Source: Paenibacillus alvei
GTDB taxonomy: Bacteria; Bacillota; Bacilli; Paenibacillales; NBRC-103111
Reading direction: 5' to 3'
DNA: 64,000 nucleotides
Assembly (NCBI GenBank): GCA_945881905.1
Contig: CAMCVV010000006.1
Coordinates: 1 to 64,000 of the forward strand
Both the position numbers and the translations under genes were made by a program. The notes under the pieces were generated by a model, which ran no database searches, was not told where the DNA came from, and saw only the letters and a program-made list of their open reading frames with translations. Below, in pieces: positions 1 to 8,776 of this stretch. The first letter of the stretch is position 1, and the number at the start of each line of letters is the position of its first letter.

Positions 1-578
1 GATCGTATACTTCAATAACCACTTGATCCTTCTTTCATGTGAGTTTTTAATGATGATCACTAAGGATATCTAATTTATAGTGTATCATGTCATTGTTTAT
101 TTTCCAACCACAGCTGATTTGTGATTTAGCTTATATTGGCTAATGATTGCCTAAAGAGGGATCTTATGATATGTGTATGTCCACCAGTTGGTGGATTGCA
201 GGTATTGGAGCTGTCAGTATGGCTGCAAGTTACTTCTATACGGGAGGCCCCTTACCTATTGCATATACTCCATCCAAACGAATACGATTGATGTTCTTGC
301 TATTATCCTTTCGATTCCATTCGCATGATTGATTGGTGCAATTTTACTTGCAAATAATATTCTCGAAACGCTAGATATCCCAGTAGTGCAACAACACCAT
401 GATAAGATCATTCTTTGCATTCAAAAGAGATATTGAACAATATGATATCTTGTTTTTGGACTGTCAGTAACTATGAATAACTTCATTGCCCGATGCATAC
501 ACTTATATAATAGGAATTTTCGGTAAAATCTGTTACGATATAGAGTAGCCTAATACGCGCGGAGGTTCAACGACGCAC
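1..578. other. Region without an intact gene
   Basis: Apart from the menA fragment at 189-379, no supported reading frame or RNA gene is seen. GGAGG at 561-565 is the ribosome binding site of the gene starting at 579. Confidence 0.5.
189..379 (+). pseudogene. menA: menA remnant (1,4-dihydroxy-2-naphthoate prenyltransferase)
   Basis: The reading beginning near 189 gives W-W-I-A-G-I-G-A-V-S-M-A-A followed by YFYTGGPLPIAYTP, the conserved membrane core of MenA, a UbiA-family enzyme of menaquinone synthesis. The match jumps to another frame near 290, reads DVLAIILSIPFA, meets an in-frame TGA at 326-328 and continues LIGAILLANNI, again MenA-like. So the fragment carries at least one frameshift and one stop and covers only the middle of a protein normally of about 300 residues. 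No intact start, substrate-binding aspartate motif or C-terminus can be assembled from the flanks. It cannot be functional as it stands; an intact menA presumably lies elsewhere (inference). Confidence 0.72.
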
Positions 579-2165
579 ATGCAAAAACTTCAAATTCCTA
601 AAAACCGCATGAATTACCTGATCAAACAAGTTCAAGACCATTATGACATTGTCGCACTTGAAGGTGGTTGGGAACACTACCATAAAGGAAAAGTCATGGA
701 AATCCGACTTGTAGAGATGGCTGTCTTGGCTCATATCAAAGGCGGTGGTAGCTTCGAAATCATGCTTGACTTGGAAACTTTCTCTCGCAGTTCCTGTTCT
801 TGTGAAGAAGGTGATTTTTGTATTCATGTAGCTTCTGTTTTTTTTCATTTATATGCCCCATTCGGGCGACCAGAGCTACTCCTGCAGCAACTCAAACAAG
901 TGATCTTTGTTCGTGACAAAACCTTGCGTCGTAATTCAAAATCCGCTGTAGCTAAAGCAGCCTATCCCTTAGGCGTCGAACCGCATATGTTGCCTGTGGA
1001 TTGGCATCGCTTCTTTGAAGCTAAATTCTATGGTTTTACGATTTCTCATCAGCACACCATAGAGATGTTTTATCAATCCGTATTGGAGACTTTACCTGAA
1101 TATGCTGCTTCATGGCCTACTCGATTACGTATGATTTACGAATTACATACGACTTTATTTGCTTTACGGAAAATCGAGCAGTTTTATATTGAAACCAAAA
1201 ATTCATATCTATCTTACTATCATGAAAATGCAACTAAAATCAGTGTAATTGCGTGTATAGATACCGTAACCACATGGGTGCAACAATGTGATCCTGCTAC
1301 TTTCTCTGAACAATCCTCACACTGGCAAGCAACCATAGAACTTATCGGTGAAATTTGTTTACTTGGTAAAGTAAGTCCTGTGGATTGGTTATCGATCTAT
1401 CGATCGATTTGGTGGTGTATGAAAGACCAACCATCTTGGATAGATATCGAATCCGCACGACTCGATACGCTCATAAACAAGAAGGAAGTTGCTCCACGAA
1501 TTAGCGATATACGGTTGATGGCTCGAGCGCATTTTGATATTCTTCTTGAACAGCGAGAACTAGCATTCCAACGTTTGAGCAAATTACATGCTTTACATGC
1601 ACCTGATTTTTATTTTTATTTACAAACCTATCAGCAGCTGAAGCGTTGGCAGGATTTATTGTTCTGGTTACGATGGATTTTCCCGATCATGACGAAAACG
1701 AACCATGATGATTTCCGAGCGTATTGTCAATATTGGTTAGATGTTACGCCTCATATGAATTCAGATCAGGAGTGGGTTGAAGTCATGAATGCTTTGCTCC
1801 CACGCTCTTATTATTACTATACGTCTTATTTGTTAAAAACAAAGCGTTACCCCCAATGGGTGGACCTGCAACTGTCTAATCGGATTTCGCCTCTGAATCT
1901 CTACACAGTTGAACTCCAAGCGATCGAGGAACATGATTGTAGCTTATTATTGCCTCTCTTTCACCAAGCTACAGAGAGAGCCATACTCGAGAAGAATCGC
2001 AATTCCTATAAGATTGCTACGCGAATGCTGAAAACATTGCAAGAATACTACATTAAACTTCGCCAAGAAGATTCGTGGGAACAATATATCTATCGATTAG
2101 CTGACAAGTTCTCTCGGCTTCGTGCATTTCAAGAAGAGTTAAAGAAAGGAAATTGGATTCGATGA
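579..2165 (+). CDS. SWIM zinc-finger domain protein
   Basis: A 528-residue protein with a SWIM zinc finger near the N-terminus: Cys73-x-Cys75-x5-Cys81-x-His83 within SCSCEEGDFCIH. SWIM fingers bind nucleic acid or proteins and often occur beside SNF2 ATPases in bacteria. The rest, rich in aromatic residues and helices, shows no other motif I recognise. GGAGG lies 13 bases before the ATG. The stop codon overlaps the ATG of the SNF2 helicase gene (ATGA at 2162-2165), so the two are translationally coupled and probably form one machine. The biological substrate is unknown; a role in DNA or RNA remodelling or transcription-coupled repair is inference. Confidence 0.85.
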   Translation: MQKLQIPKNRMNYLIKQVQDHYDIVALEGGWEHYHKGKVMEIRLVEMAVLAHIKGGGSFEIMLDLETFSRSSCSCEEGDFCIHVASVFFHLYAPFGRPELLLQQLKQVIFVRDKTLRRNSKSAVAKAAYPLGVEPHMLPVDWHRFFEAKFYGFTISHQHTIEMFYQSVLETLPEYAASWPTRLRMIYELHTTLFALRKIEQFYIETKNSYLSYYHENATKISVIACIDTVTTWVQQCDPATFSEQSSHWQATIELIGEICLLGKVSPVDWLSIYRSIWWCMKDQPSWIDIESARLDTLINKKEVAPRISDIRLMARAHFDILLEQRELAFQRLSKLHALHAPDFYFYLQTYQQLKRWQDLLFWLRWIFPIMTKTNHDDFRAYCQYWLDVTPHMNSDQEWVEVMNALLPRSYYYYTSYLLKTKRYPQWVDLQLSNRISPLNLYTVELQAIEEHDCSLLLPLFHQATERAILEKNRNSYKIATRMLKTLQEYYIKLRQEDSWEQYIYRLADKFSRLRAFQEELKKGNWIR

Positions 2166-5107
2166 GCGAAACCCAAGTACTAACAGTTCATGCAAGCACA
2201 ATGAACAATGGATCGATCTTCCTTTGGGGTACACGTTCAAACCAAGGAATATGGGATGTCTATGACCTCAAGAACATCTTATTTGCTTGGCATAAATCAT
2301 CTTTCTACGGAACTTTTATGGATAGCCTTGAATGGAATCAACGTGAAGGTATTGAACTGCACCCCATCGATGCACTGTATTATTTCAATGAACCTAAACC
2401 TATCCAGCACTTCAAGTTGCGCTGGTCAACATCGGTACAAGACTTAATGGTTCTTGCTCCTGCTGTAAAAGAGGCGTTAGACGCAGGGAATGTAATGCCT
2501 GACTATGCTAAATGGAAACTTGGTATATGGGGTTGGAAGCTTCAACTGCCCAAAGACATGCATTCGATAGAGACTCCTGCAATTTCAATGTGGATCGATG
2601 CGTTACTAATAAGCTGGGTGAATACGAATCCTGTAATGAAAGAAAATCTTCTCCGCTTACAGTCTTCTGTACCTCGTTTAACACAATCACCAGAAACTGC
2701 TCAGACATGGCTCGATGAAGAAGACTGGTTAATTTCTATTGGGTGGAACTATGATGCTACGCCAATGCGCACATGCTTGCGAATTATTGAACCCGAATAT
2801 GCAACGCATTGGCAAATCCATGTTGTTTTACAAGATCGTGCCAATCCTGAATTAACACGAACAATATATGCCGATGGCCAGCCTATGAATGGTGAAGAGG
2901 CACTGCCTGCGCATTGGCTACCAGAGTTACCTCACGTACAGCGGGATCTAGAGAGATGGCATCGACTCGTCCCTGCTTTATTCTCTGATCAAGAGCTCGT
3001 TGGGCAAAAACTAGATAACTTAGATATGGTTGACCTAGAGATTGGTGCTCAAGATAGGATGAACGCACACGAACATCAATTTACGCAAGTAGCCTTACGA
3101 ACTGAACTTGATGATACGCAAGCTTGGAGTTTTCTCTCTGAAGGTAGCAGCCGACTGATTGAAGCAGGTTATACTGTGTTTTTACCTGCTTGGTGGATGC
3201 GTATCCGAAAATCACAACCTCGCTTACGAGCAAAAGTCAGATCGTCGTCAGGTTCTATCCCTGAACCACTCTTCGGCTTACAACAACTCATAGAATTCGA
3301 TTGGCGATTAGCGATTGGTGATATTGAATTATCAGAAGAAGAATTCCGTCTGGTCCTTGAACAGAAGAAGAAGTTAATCCAGATCCGCGGGAACTGGATT
3401 CATCTCGATTCGCGTTGGGTTGCACAGATCGAACAGATCTTGAAAAAAGTGTCTCGGAAAAAAGGACTTACTTTCCGGGATTTATTAGAACTTCATTTCA
3501 CGAATCAATCCACAGAGGCTTCACTGCCTCAGCTTGATCATGAGCATATCTATGATGTACACATGGAAGTCGAGCTCAATCATCAATTACAACAGATGAT
3601 GGTACAACTTACACAACAATCTTCGTTCCCGACGATCCGCACTCCTTCATCCTTCCAAGGATCTCTGCGTCATTATCAAACAGAAGGCGCATCATGGCTT
3701 CTATTCTTGCGTCAATTCGGGCTTGGTGGATGTTTAGCAGATGATATGGGATTAGGTAAAACCATACAGTGGATTACCTATTTGATGATTCTCAAAGAAC
3801 AAGAACCTTTCTCCACACCATCATTATTGATCTGTCCCACTTCTGTTCTTGGCAATTGGCAGATGGAATTGAAGCGATTCGCACCTTCCCTCCGTATACA
3901 CTTACATTATGGTCCTCAGCGGTGGAAGGGTGCGTCCTTCGCACAAGATGTCTCCGCTTATGACCTTGTATTGACGTCGTATACGTTATCCCATCTCGAT
4001 ATCGACGAGTTGAAGTCGGTCCGTTGGAATTGTATTTGTTTGGACGAAGCACAGAACATTAAGAATGCCTATACCAAACAGTCCATAACGATTCGTGGCC
4101 TACAAGGCAATCACCGTATTGCGCTAACAGGAACACCTATCGAGAACAGACTAAGTGAATTGTGGTCTATTTTTGATTTCATTAACCCCAGTTATCTAGG
4201 AACATTGAGAGACTTCCATTCACGTTACATCGCAGCAATCGAAAAAGAGCGAAATCCTGAATCGATTGCAAAGGTGCAACGATTGATTCGCCCTTTCTTA
4301 CTACGCCGTTTAAAAAAAGACCCTGCTATTCAATTAGATCTTCCAGAGAAAAGCGAATCTAACCTCTATGTCTCTCTGACAGTTGAACAAGGAACGTTAT
4401 ATGAAAATTATATTCAAGAAATGTTCCAAAATGTTGATACACTCACAAGGATGGAACGCAGAGGACTGATTCTGAAAACACTTACGCAGCTCAAACAATT
4501 GTGCAATCATCCTGCGCTTGTGCTTAAAGAAGGACCCTCTGCAAAATGGAGGGATCGCTCAAATAAGTTGCATCGCTTACTCGAAATGGTGCAAGAACTG
4601 CATCAAGAAGGAGATAAGTGTTTGATATTTACGCAATTTGTAGAAACAGGACACCTTATCCAATCTGTACTCGAACGGGAATTGGACACTCCTGTACTTT
4701 TCCTCCATGGAGGAGTACCCAAACCTAAGCGCGATGAGATGATTGCTCACTTCCAGAATCCAGATCCCCTGCAACAAGATCGAAGCTCCATCTTCATTCT
4801 CTCTTTAAAAGCCGGTGGTGTCGGGTTAAACCTCACTGCGGCCAACCATGTCTTTCATTATGACCGCTGGTGGAATCCTGCTGTAGAGCAGCAAGCTACC
4901 GACCGAGTTCACCGTATCGGTCAAGAACGACATGTACATGTCTATAAGTTTGTCACTTTAGGTACACTTGAAGAGCGAATACATGAGATGATCGAGCGAA
5001 AACAAGGACTAAGTGATCAAATCGTAGGTGGCGGCGAGCATTGGATTACGGAGTTGTCCACGGATGAGTTACAGGAGATTTTTTCGTTACGCAAAGAGTG
5101 GGCTTAA
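2162..5107 (+). CDS. SNF2-family DEAD/DEAH helicase
   Basis: A superfamily 2 ATPase of the SNF2/Rad54 type, 981 residues. A long N-terminal half (SNF2-associated region) precedes the motor: Walker A in DDMGLGKTIQ near residue 525, Walker B DEAQ near 628, LTGTPIENRLSELW (motif III), then the second RecA lobe with LIFTQF, FLHGG, SLKAGGVGLNLTAAN and the arginine-finger motif QATDRVHRIGQ. Such proteins translocate on double-stranded DNA and remodel DNA-protein complexes. I place the start at ATG 2162 rather than TTG 2153, because GAAAGGA ends about 11 bases upstream of 2162 but only 2 bases before 2153. It is coupled to the SWIM gene and followed by a terminator hairpin at 5151. Confidence 0.95.
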   Translation: MSETQVLTVHASTMNNGSIFLWGTRSNQGIWDVYDLKNILFAWHKSSFYGTFMDSLEWNQREGIELHPIDALYYFNEPKPIQHFKLRWSTSVQDLMVLAPAVKEALDAGNVMPDYAKWKLGIWGWKLQLPKDMHSIETPAISMWIDALLISWVNTNPVMKENLLRLQSSVPRLTQSPETAQTWLDEEDWLISIGWNYDATPMRTCLRIIEPEYATHWQIHVVLQDRANPELTRTIYADGQPMNGEEALPAHWLPELPHVQRDLERWHRLVPALFSDQELVGQKLDNLDMVDLEIGAQDRMNAHEHQFTQVALRTELDDTQAWSFLSEGSSRLIEAGYTVFLPAWWMRIRKSQPRLRAKVRSSSGSIPEPLFGLQQLIEFDWRLAIGDIELSEEEFRLVLEQKKKLIQIRGNWIHLDSRWVAQIEQILKKVSRKKGLTFRDLLELHFTNQSTEASLPQLDHEHIYDVHMEVELNHQLQQMMVQLTQQSSFPTIRTPSSFQGSLRHYQTEGASWLLFLRQFGLGGCLADDMGLGKTIQWITYLMILKEQEPFSTPSLLICPTSVLGNWQMELKRFAPSLRIHLHYGPQRWKGASFAQDVSAYDLVLTSYTLSHLDIDELKSVRWNCICLDEAQNIKNAYTKQSITIRGLQGNHRIALTGTPIENRLSELWSIFDFINPSYLGTLRDFHSRYIAAIEKERNPESIAKVQRLIRPFLLRRLKKDPAIQLDLPEKSESNLYVSLTVEQGTLYENYIQEMFQNVDTLTRMERRGLILKTLTQLKQLCNHPALVLKEGPSAKWRDRSNKLHRLLEMVQELHQEGDKCLIFTQFVETGHLIQSVLERELDTPVLFLHGGVPKPKRDEMIAHFQNPDPLQQDRSSIFILSLKAGGVGLNLTAANHVFHYDRWWNPAVEQQATDRVHRIGQERHVHVYKFVTLGTLEERIHEMIERKQGLSDQIVGGGEHWITELSTDELQEIFSLRKEWA

Positions 5108-5150
5108 GTTAGATCATCCTAGTATGGGTCAATGGTTTTCCCAACCTGAA

Positions 5151-5188
5151 AGTATCTAAAGGTGTCTTTTTCTTTAGATGCTTTTTTT
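5151..5188 (+). terminator. Rho-independent terminator after SNF2 gene
   Basis: AGTATCTAAAG at 5151-5161 pairs with CTTTAGATGCT at 5172-5182 (one G-U pair) and a run of T follows. It ends the SWIM-SNF2 transcript. Confidence 0.85.
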
Positions 5189-5292
5189 ATTTTTATCAAA
5201 CATACATGATTTGATTATAAGTTAACATAATTCATGTATAATGAGGTTGCCACATTGTGGTCACATTTCTTCTCCATGAAAGGGTGTTTCTA

Positions 5293-6615
5293 TTGAATAC
5301 CACTTTATCTACTAGTGAAACGATGTTTGCAAGAAGAACCATGGCCTTGTTCCTTTCTTTGCCGATCTTTACATGGGCGATGTATGACTTCGCGAACACC
5401 ATATTCTCGTCTAATGTCATTACTGTATTTCTTCCCTTTTACATCAGTGAGAAATTGGGGAATAGTGAAGAAATGAATCAAATCGCAAGTACGTTTATCA
5501 CATATAGCGAAGCTTTAGCTAGTATATTCCTTGTTCTGTTCTCCCCTTTGTTTGGTGTTATGATAGATCGCACAGGGAAAAAGAAAGCGTACTTGGTTCC
5601 TTTTACACTTGTATGTGTTGCAGCAACATTGCTGATGGGTGTTTTTGCACTATGGCAAACCAATCATGAATGGTTGGGGCTTCAGCTTTCGTTAATTGGG
5701 GTGTTAGTGTCGTTTGTAATTGCGAAGTTTTTTTATAATTCTGGTTTGATTTTCTATGATGCGATGATCTCTGATTTAGGAAATGCTCGGGAAATACCTG
5801 TGATTTCTGGGTATGGTGTTGCACTGGGTTATGTCGGGACGCTTGTCGGTCTGATTGCTTTCTTGTTCGTTACCGATAATCACTTCGAATATACGTTCAT
5901 TCCTAGTGCGCTACTGTTCTTACTGTTCGCTTTACCAATGTTCTTTCTTTATAAAGAACAACCTGCTGCTCTGAACCAAGCGAAGAAATCATTTGTTAGT
6001 GGTTATCGAGAAATCTGGGCAACTTTCAAAGAAGCACGCAAATACCAAGGCATCCTATTGTTTTTGTTCGCCTACTTCTTCTTCAATGATGTGATTGCTA
6101 CAGCGATATCGGTCATGGCGATTTATGCAAGAACGGTTTTTGGATTTACAACAGGTCAATTCATTTTACTTTACTTGGTCTCGACTATCTCCGCGATTAT
6201 CGGCTCATTCGTATTTGGATACATCACTAGAAGTGTAGGTGCAAAATTAGCAGTTACCTTCGTATCCATCTTATTAATGATCGCTGTCATCATCGCTGCA
6301 ATCGCAACGGTACAACTATTTTTTTGGATCGCTGGTAGTTTATATGGAGTTGCCATGGGGGCGATGTGGGTAACATCGCGAACACTCATTGTAGAATTAA
6401 CACCTATAGAGAAAAGAGGGCAATTCTTCGGTCTGTTTGCTTTCTCAGGGAAAGTGTCCTCGATTATCGGTCCTTTAATCTATGGTACGATTACACTTCT
6501 CCTCGCAGAATCAGGAAATCTCGCGAGTCGTGTAGCACTCGGTTCTCTATTAATCCTCGTAGTGATTGGAATAATGATCCATGTGAGAGTGCCTTATCAG
6601 AAGATTACGAAGTAG
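5293..6615 (+). CDS. MFS transporter, UMF1 (YxiO/Atg22-like) family
   Basis: An integral membrane protein of 440 residues with about twelve hydrophobic segments. The N-terminal FTWAMYDFANTIFSSNVI is the signature of the UMF1 group (WxxYDFANxxF), and GVMIDRTGKKKAY fits the MFS loop 2-3 motif. The substrate is unknown; relatives are annotated as effluxers or amino-acid permeases without firm proof. I choose TTG 5293 because AAAGGGTG sits 8 bases upstream; an in-frame start at 5257 has no ribosome binding site and adds residues atypical of the family. It is monocistronic: a terminator precedes it and the next gene is convergent. Confidence 0.88.
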   Translation: MNTTLSTSETMFARRTMALFLSLPIFTWAMYDFANTIFSSNVITVFLPFYISEKLGNSEEMNQIASTFITYSEALASIFLVLFSPLFGVMIDRTGKKKAYLVPFTLVCVAATLLMGVFALWQTNHEWLGLQLSLIGVLVSFVIAKFFYNSGLIFYDAMISDLGNAREIPVISGYGVALGYVGTLVGLIAFLFVTDNHFEYTFIPSALLFLLFALPMFFLYKEQPAALNQAKKSFVSGYREIWATFKEARKYQGILLFLFAYFFFNDVIATAISVMAIYARTVFGFTTGQFILLYLVSTISAIIGSFVFGYITRSVGAKLAVTFVSILLMIAVIIAAIATVQLFFWIAGSLYGVAMGAMWVTSRTLIVELTPIEKRGQFFGLFAFSGKVSSIIGPLIYGTITLLLAESGNLASRVALGSLLILVVIGIMIHVRVPYQKITK

Positions 6616-6752
6616 CGTAGTACGAGGAATTCGCTCATCGTTCATCTTACATGTTGGTTGGTCATGTTGGAACATCATTCTCGTTCGATCGAAGCCGCTC
6701 ACACATCATGATGACCTGAAACGATACCACTTCTTCAACCAACACGTTGTGC

Positions 6753-7646
6753 TTATACACCAAGTACCCAACCCTCTAATTGAACACGTTGCTCTTCTTC
6801 TTCAGTTAGGAGAAGTCTATGTTTATCGAGATAAGTACCTAGATGCCCTGCTTCATCTTGCTCCATCGCCCATGTCGTACAAGCGATAGCATCTCCTTGA
6901 TCCGTACGTTTCTGCGTAGATTTACCTAAGTATAATGTCGCATATACCTCAATGAGCACATGATGCGCCTTGCTAGCGACGCTCCATCCATCATAAGGCC
7001 ATACATGAACGGGGATGTGTTCTGCTTCACAGGATGTTAACAACTCATACAGATGATATATGCCAAAGAGTGACTGCAAGCCAACCGATCCTGCTCCACC
7101 AAGTTGATAGATGTTCTTCAATGTCCGCATCCGCTCTTCAACTAAGCGTCGCTCATGCCATATGGTAGATGACACATGAGATATCGGGATGCCATATGTA
7201 AATTGTCGAGTAAGTGGAATGAAATTCGGTCCCCAGAATGGCCCTATAGCTAATCCATCTCGATCGACGAACCATTGATTGATAGCTGTTGCCCAAGCCC
7301 GAGGGTTAACGTCTTGATCTAGCGGTGTCAGTTTCGCTAGGTCATGGTGAAACCAAGATACCAATTCGCGCCAATGTCGCCACGGTTTAAGGTGAATCGC
7401 TTCATAGAATCCTTGAGGGAAACTGAAACAGTGGTCAAAGCCGAAGATGACTCGCTTACCCTCATTCGTGGCTTGGCGAAGTAACGCGTGAACAGCTTCT
7501 TGTAACGTCTGCCGTGTGAGTCCAGTAATCAGTTCACGCTGTAACTTCGTGCGATCATACACCGACCAAGCAATCGCTTTATGCTGTGTTGAAGCTTTGG
7601 CAGCTCCTGAATAATCTGCAAAAGCATAGATGTCGAATTCCAACAA
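6753..7646 (-). CDS. DUF429-like protein (predicted RNase H-fold)
   Basis: A 297-residue soluble protein beginning IYAFADYSGAAKAS. An acidic residue in the first strand followed by DYSGA, then VIFGFDHCFSFP and later HVWPYDGW, resembles DUF429/RNase H-like nuclease-fold proteins, in which spaced aspartates lie at strand ends. I do not recognise a specific function. Two consecutive TTG codons (7646 and 7643) could start translation, with AGGGGG 5 or 8 bases upstream. It lies 57 bases downstream of the sulfotransferase gene on the same strand and could be the last gene of the galactose transcript; nothing in the sequence ties it to sugar metabolism. Confidence 0.7.
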   Translation of the reverse strand: MLEFDIYAFADYSGAAKASTQHKAIAWSVYDRTKLQRELITGLTRQTLQEAVHALLRQATNEGKRVIFGFDHCFSFPQGFYEAIHLKPWRHWRELVSWFHHDLAKLTPLDQDVNPRAWATAINQWFVDRDGLAIGPFWGPNFIPLTRQFTYGIPISHVSSTIWHERRLVEERMRTLKNIYQLGGAGSVGLQSLFGIYHLYELLTSCEAEHIPVHVWPYDGWSVASKAHHVLIEVYATLYLGKSTQKRTDQGDAIACTTWAMEQDEAGHLGTYLDKHRLLLTEEEEQRVQLEGWVLGV

Positions 7647-7702
7647 AACGTCCCCCTCTCACGTTGCGTTGGTCGAACTTAACCACATTCATATCGTGCT
7701 TC

Positions 7703-8668
7703 TTACTTCCACCCATAGTCCGTTCCTAATAATTGATATAACCTTTCGTTATAAAGTTTGAAATATTCAGCCAGTTGCTGTCTTGTGGATGGGTCCATCT
7801 TGACGTAATCCCCACCAGCATTACGAGTTTTGAAATTCGTAGCTTCCCAATAAGGGATCTCTAGAAATCTACTAATCTCCATCATAGCCTCACGAGTGTG
7901 CGTGAAGAAATATTCGCTTTGCACGAACAAAAACTGCTCCCTCGGAAATAGTTGAAACCATCTTTCCAGTTGATCTATATATTTCCCTCTTGTTAAGTAA
8001 TTTAAATAGTGACCAAAAATATATTGGCTTTGAATCTCCCCTCCTATTTGATCAAGTTGGACCGGTGGTTCTTGTTCTAATTCGTACAGAAATGCCAGTG
8101 CTTCTTCAAAAGTACGTAGCTCCATATCCTTACCTCTTCTGCATTCATGCATATAATGAGAATAAGCTCGATCTGTTGGATTTCTCAATAGGACGATGAA
8201 CTTCATCTGAGGGTATTGTGCATATATTCTCGATGGAACTTGAGGATGCGCTATATATTGGGGGGTAGCATCAAAACATACCCGCTTGTGAGTCCGCGAG
8301 ACGAATGGGAAATGAGCGCGATACCAACTTGTCCCTAGCGAAAAGTTAGCGTTAAAATAATGTATTTCTTTTCTTATCGCTTTAGCCACAACTGGGTTTT
8401 GGTTAAGATAACTCGCAAGTGATGTTGTCCCCCCTTTTTGTGTGCCAATAACCATAAAAGAAGGATGTTCACGCAAAGCAGTAGTCCACTTTCGAAAAAT
8501 AAAACCTTTCTTGAATGAATAGAGCCCACTAAAATGAATAACCTTATTGTAGATTCGTTTCATCAGTTTCTTCGCCTGCATCGAAAACCTATGCGTGGAA
8601 GATGATTTCTTCACGTGAACTAAAGGCTTATTCTTAGCGCTATCTTGTTTATTGAAGTGATCCGTCAT
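7703..8668 (-). CDS. Sulfotransferase-domain protein
   Basis: A 321-residue PAPS-dependent sulfotransferase. The 5'-phosphosulfate loop is VIGTQKGGTTSLA near residue 75, with the invariant lysine, and the 3'-phosphate binding motif is LRNPTDRAYSHY near residue 165. The fold resembles heparan-sulfate N-sulfotransferases, which modify carbohydrates. There is no signal peptide or membrane segment; the N-terminal 60 residues are basic and divergent. I start at ATG 8668 because GGAAGGGAAGGGG lies just upstream, whereas a longer frame from 8734 has no binding site. It lies downstream of galT, so a sulfated galactose-containing surface glycan is a possible product (inference). Confidence 0.88.
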   Translation of the reverse strand: MTDHFNKQDSAKNKPLVHVKKSSSTHRFSMQAKKLMKRIYNKVIHFSGLYSFKKGFIFRKWTTALREHPSFMVIGTQKGGTTSLASYLNQNPVVAKAIRKEIHYFNANFSLGTSWYRAHFPFVSRTHKRVCFDATPQYIAHPQVPSRIYAQYPQMKFIVLLRNPTDRAYSHYMHECRRGKDMELRTFEEALAFLYELEQEPPVQLDQIGGEIQSQYIFGHYLNYLTRGKYIDQLERWFQLFPREQFLFVQSEYFFTHTREAMMEISRFLEIPYWEATNFKTRNAGGDYVKMDPSTRQQLAEYFKLYNERLYQLLGTDYGWK

Positions 8669-8776
8669 AACAATAACCCCTTCCCTTCCATGGTATCCCC
8701 AGAAATTGTTGACATATGTATGAATTTGATGCATTTGCTAACACTTCATCTACACCTTGTATCCATCCGGATCTAT

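Noticed and set aside
147-332. A 61-codon open frame on the plus strand
   Set aside because: Its central part is MenA sequence that breaks frame at about 290, so it is part of a gene relic and not a gene of its own.
5211-5242. TTGATT...TATAAT as promoter of the MFS gene
   Set aside because: The -10 is good but the spacer is 20 bases, too long for a confident call.
6652-6744. TGTTGGTTG and CAACCAACA as an inverted repeat between convergent genes
   Set aside because: The arms are 75 bases apart with no T-run; too weak for a terminator and too short for an element.
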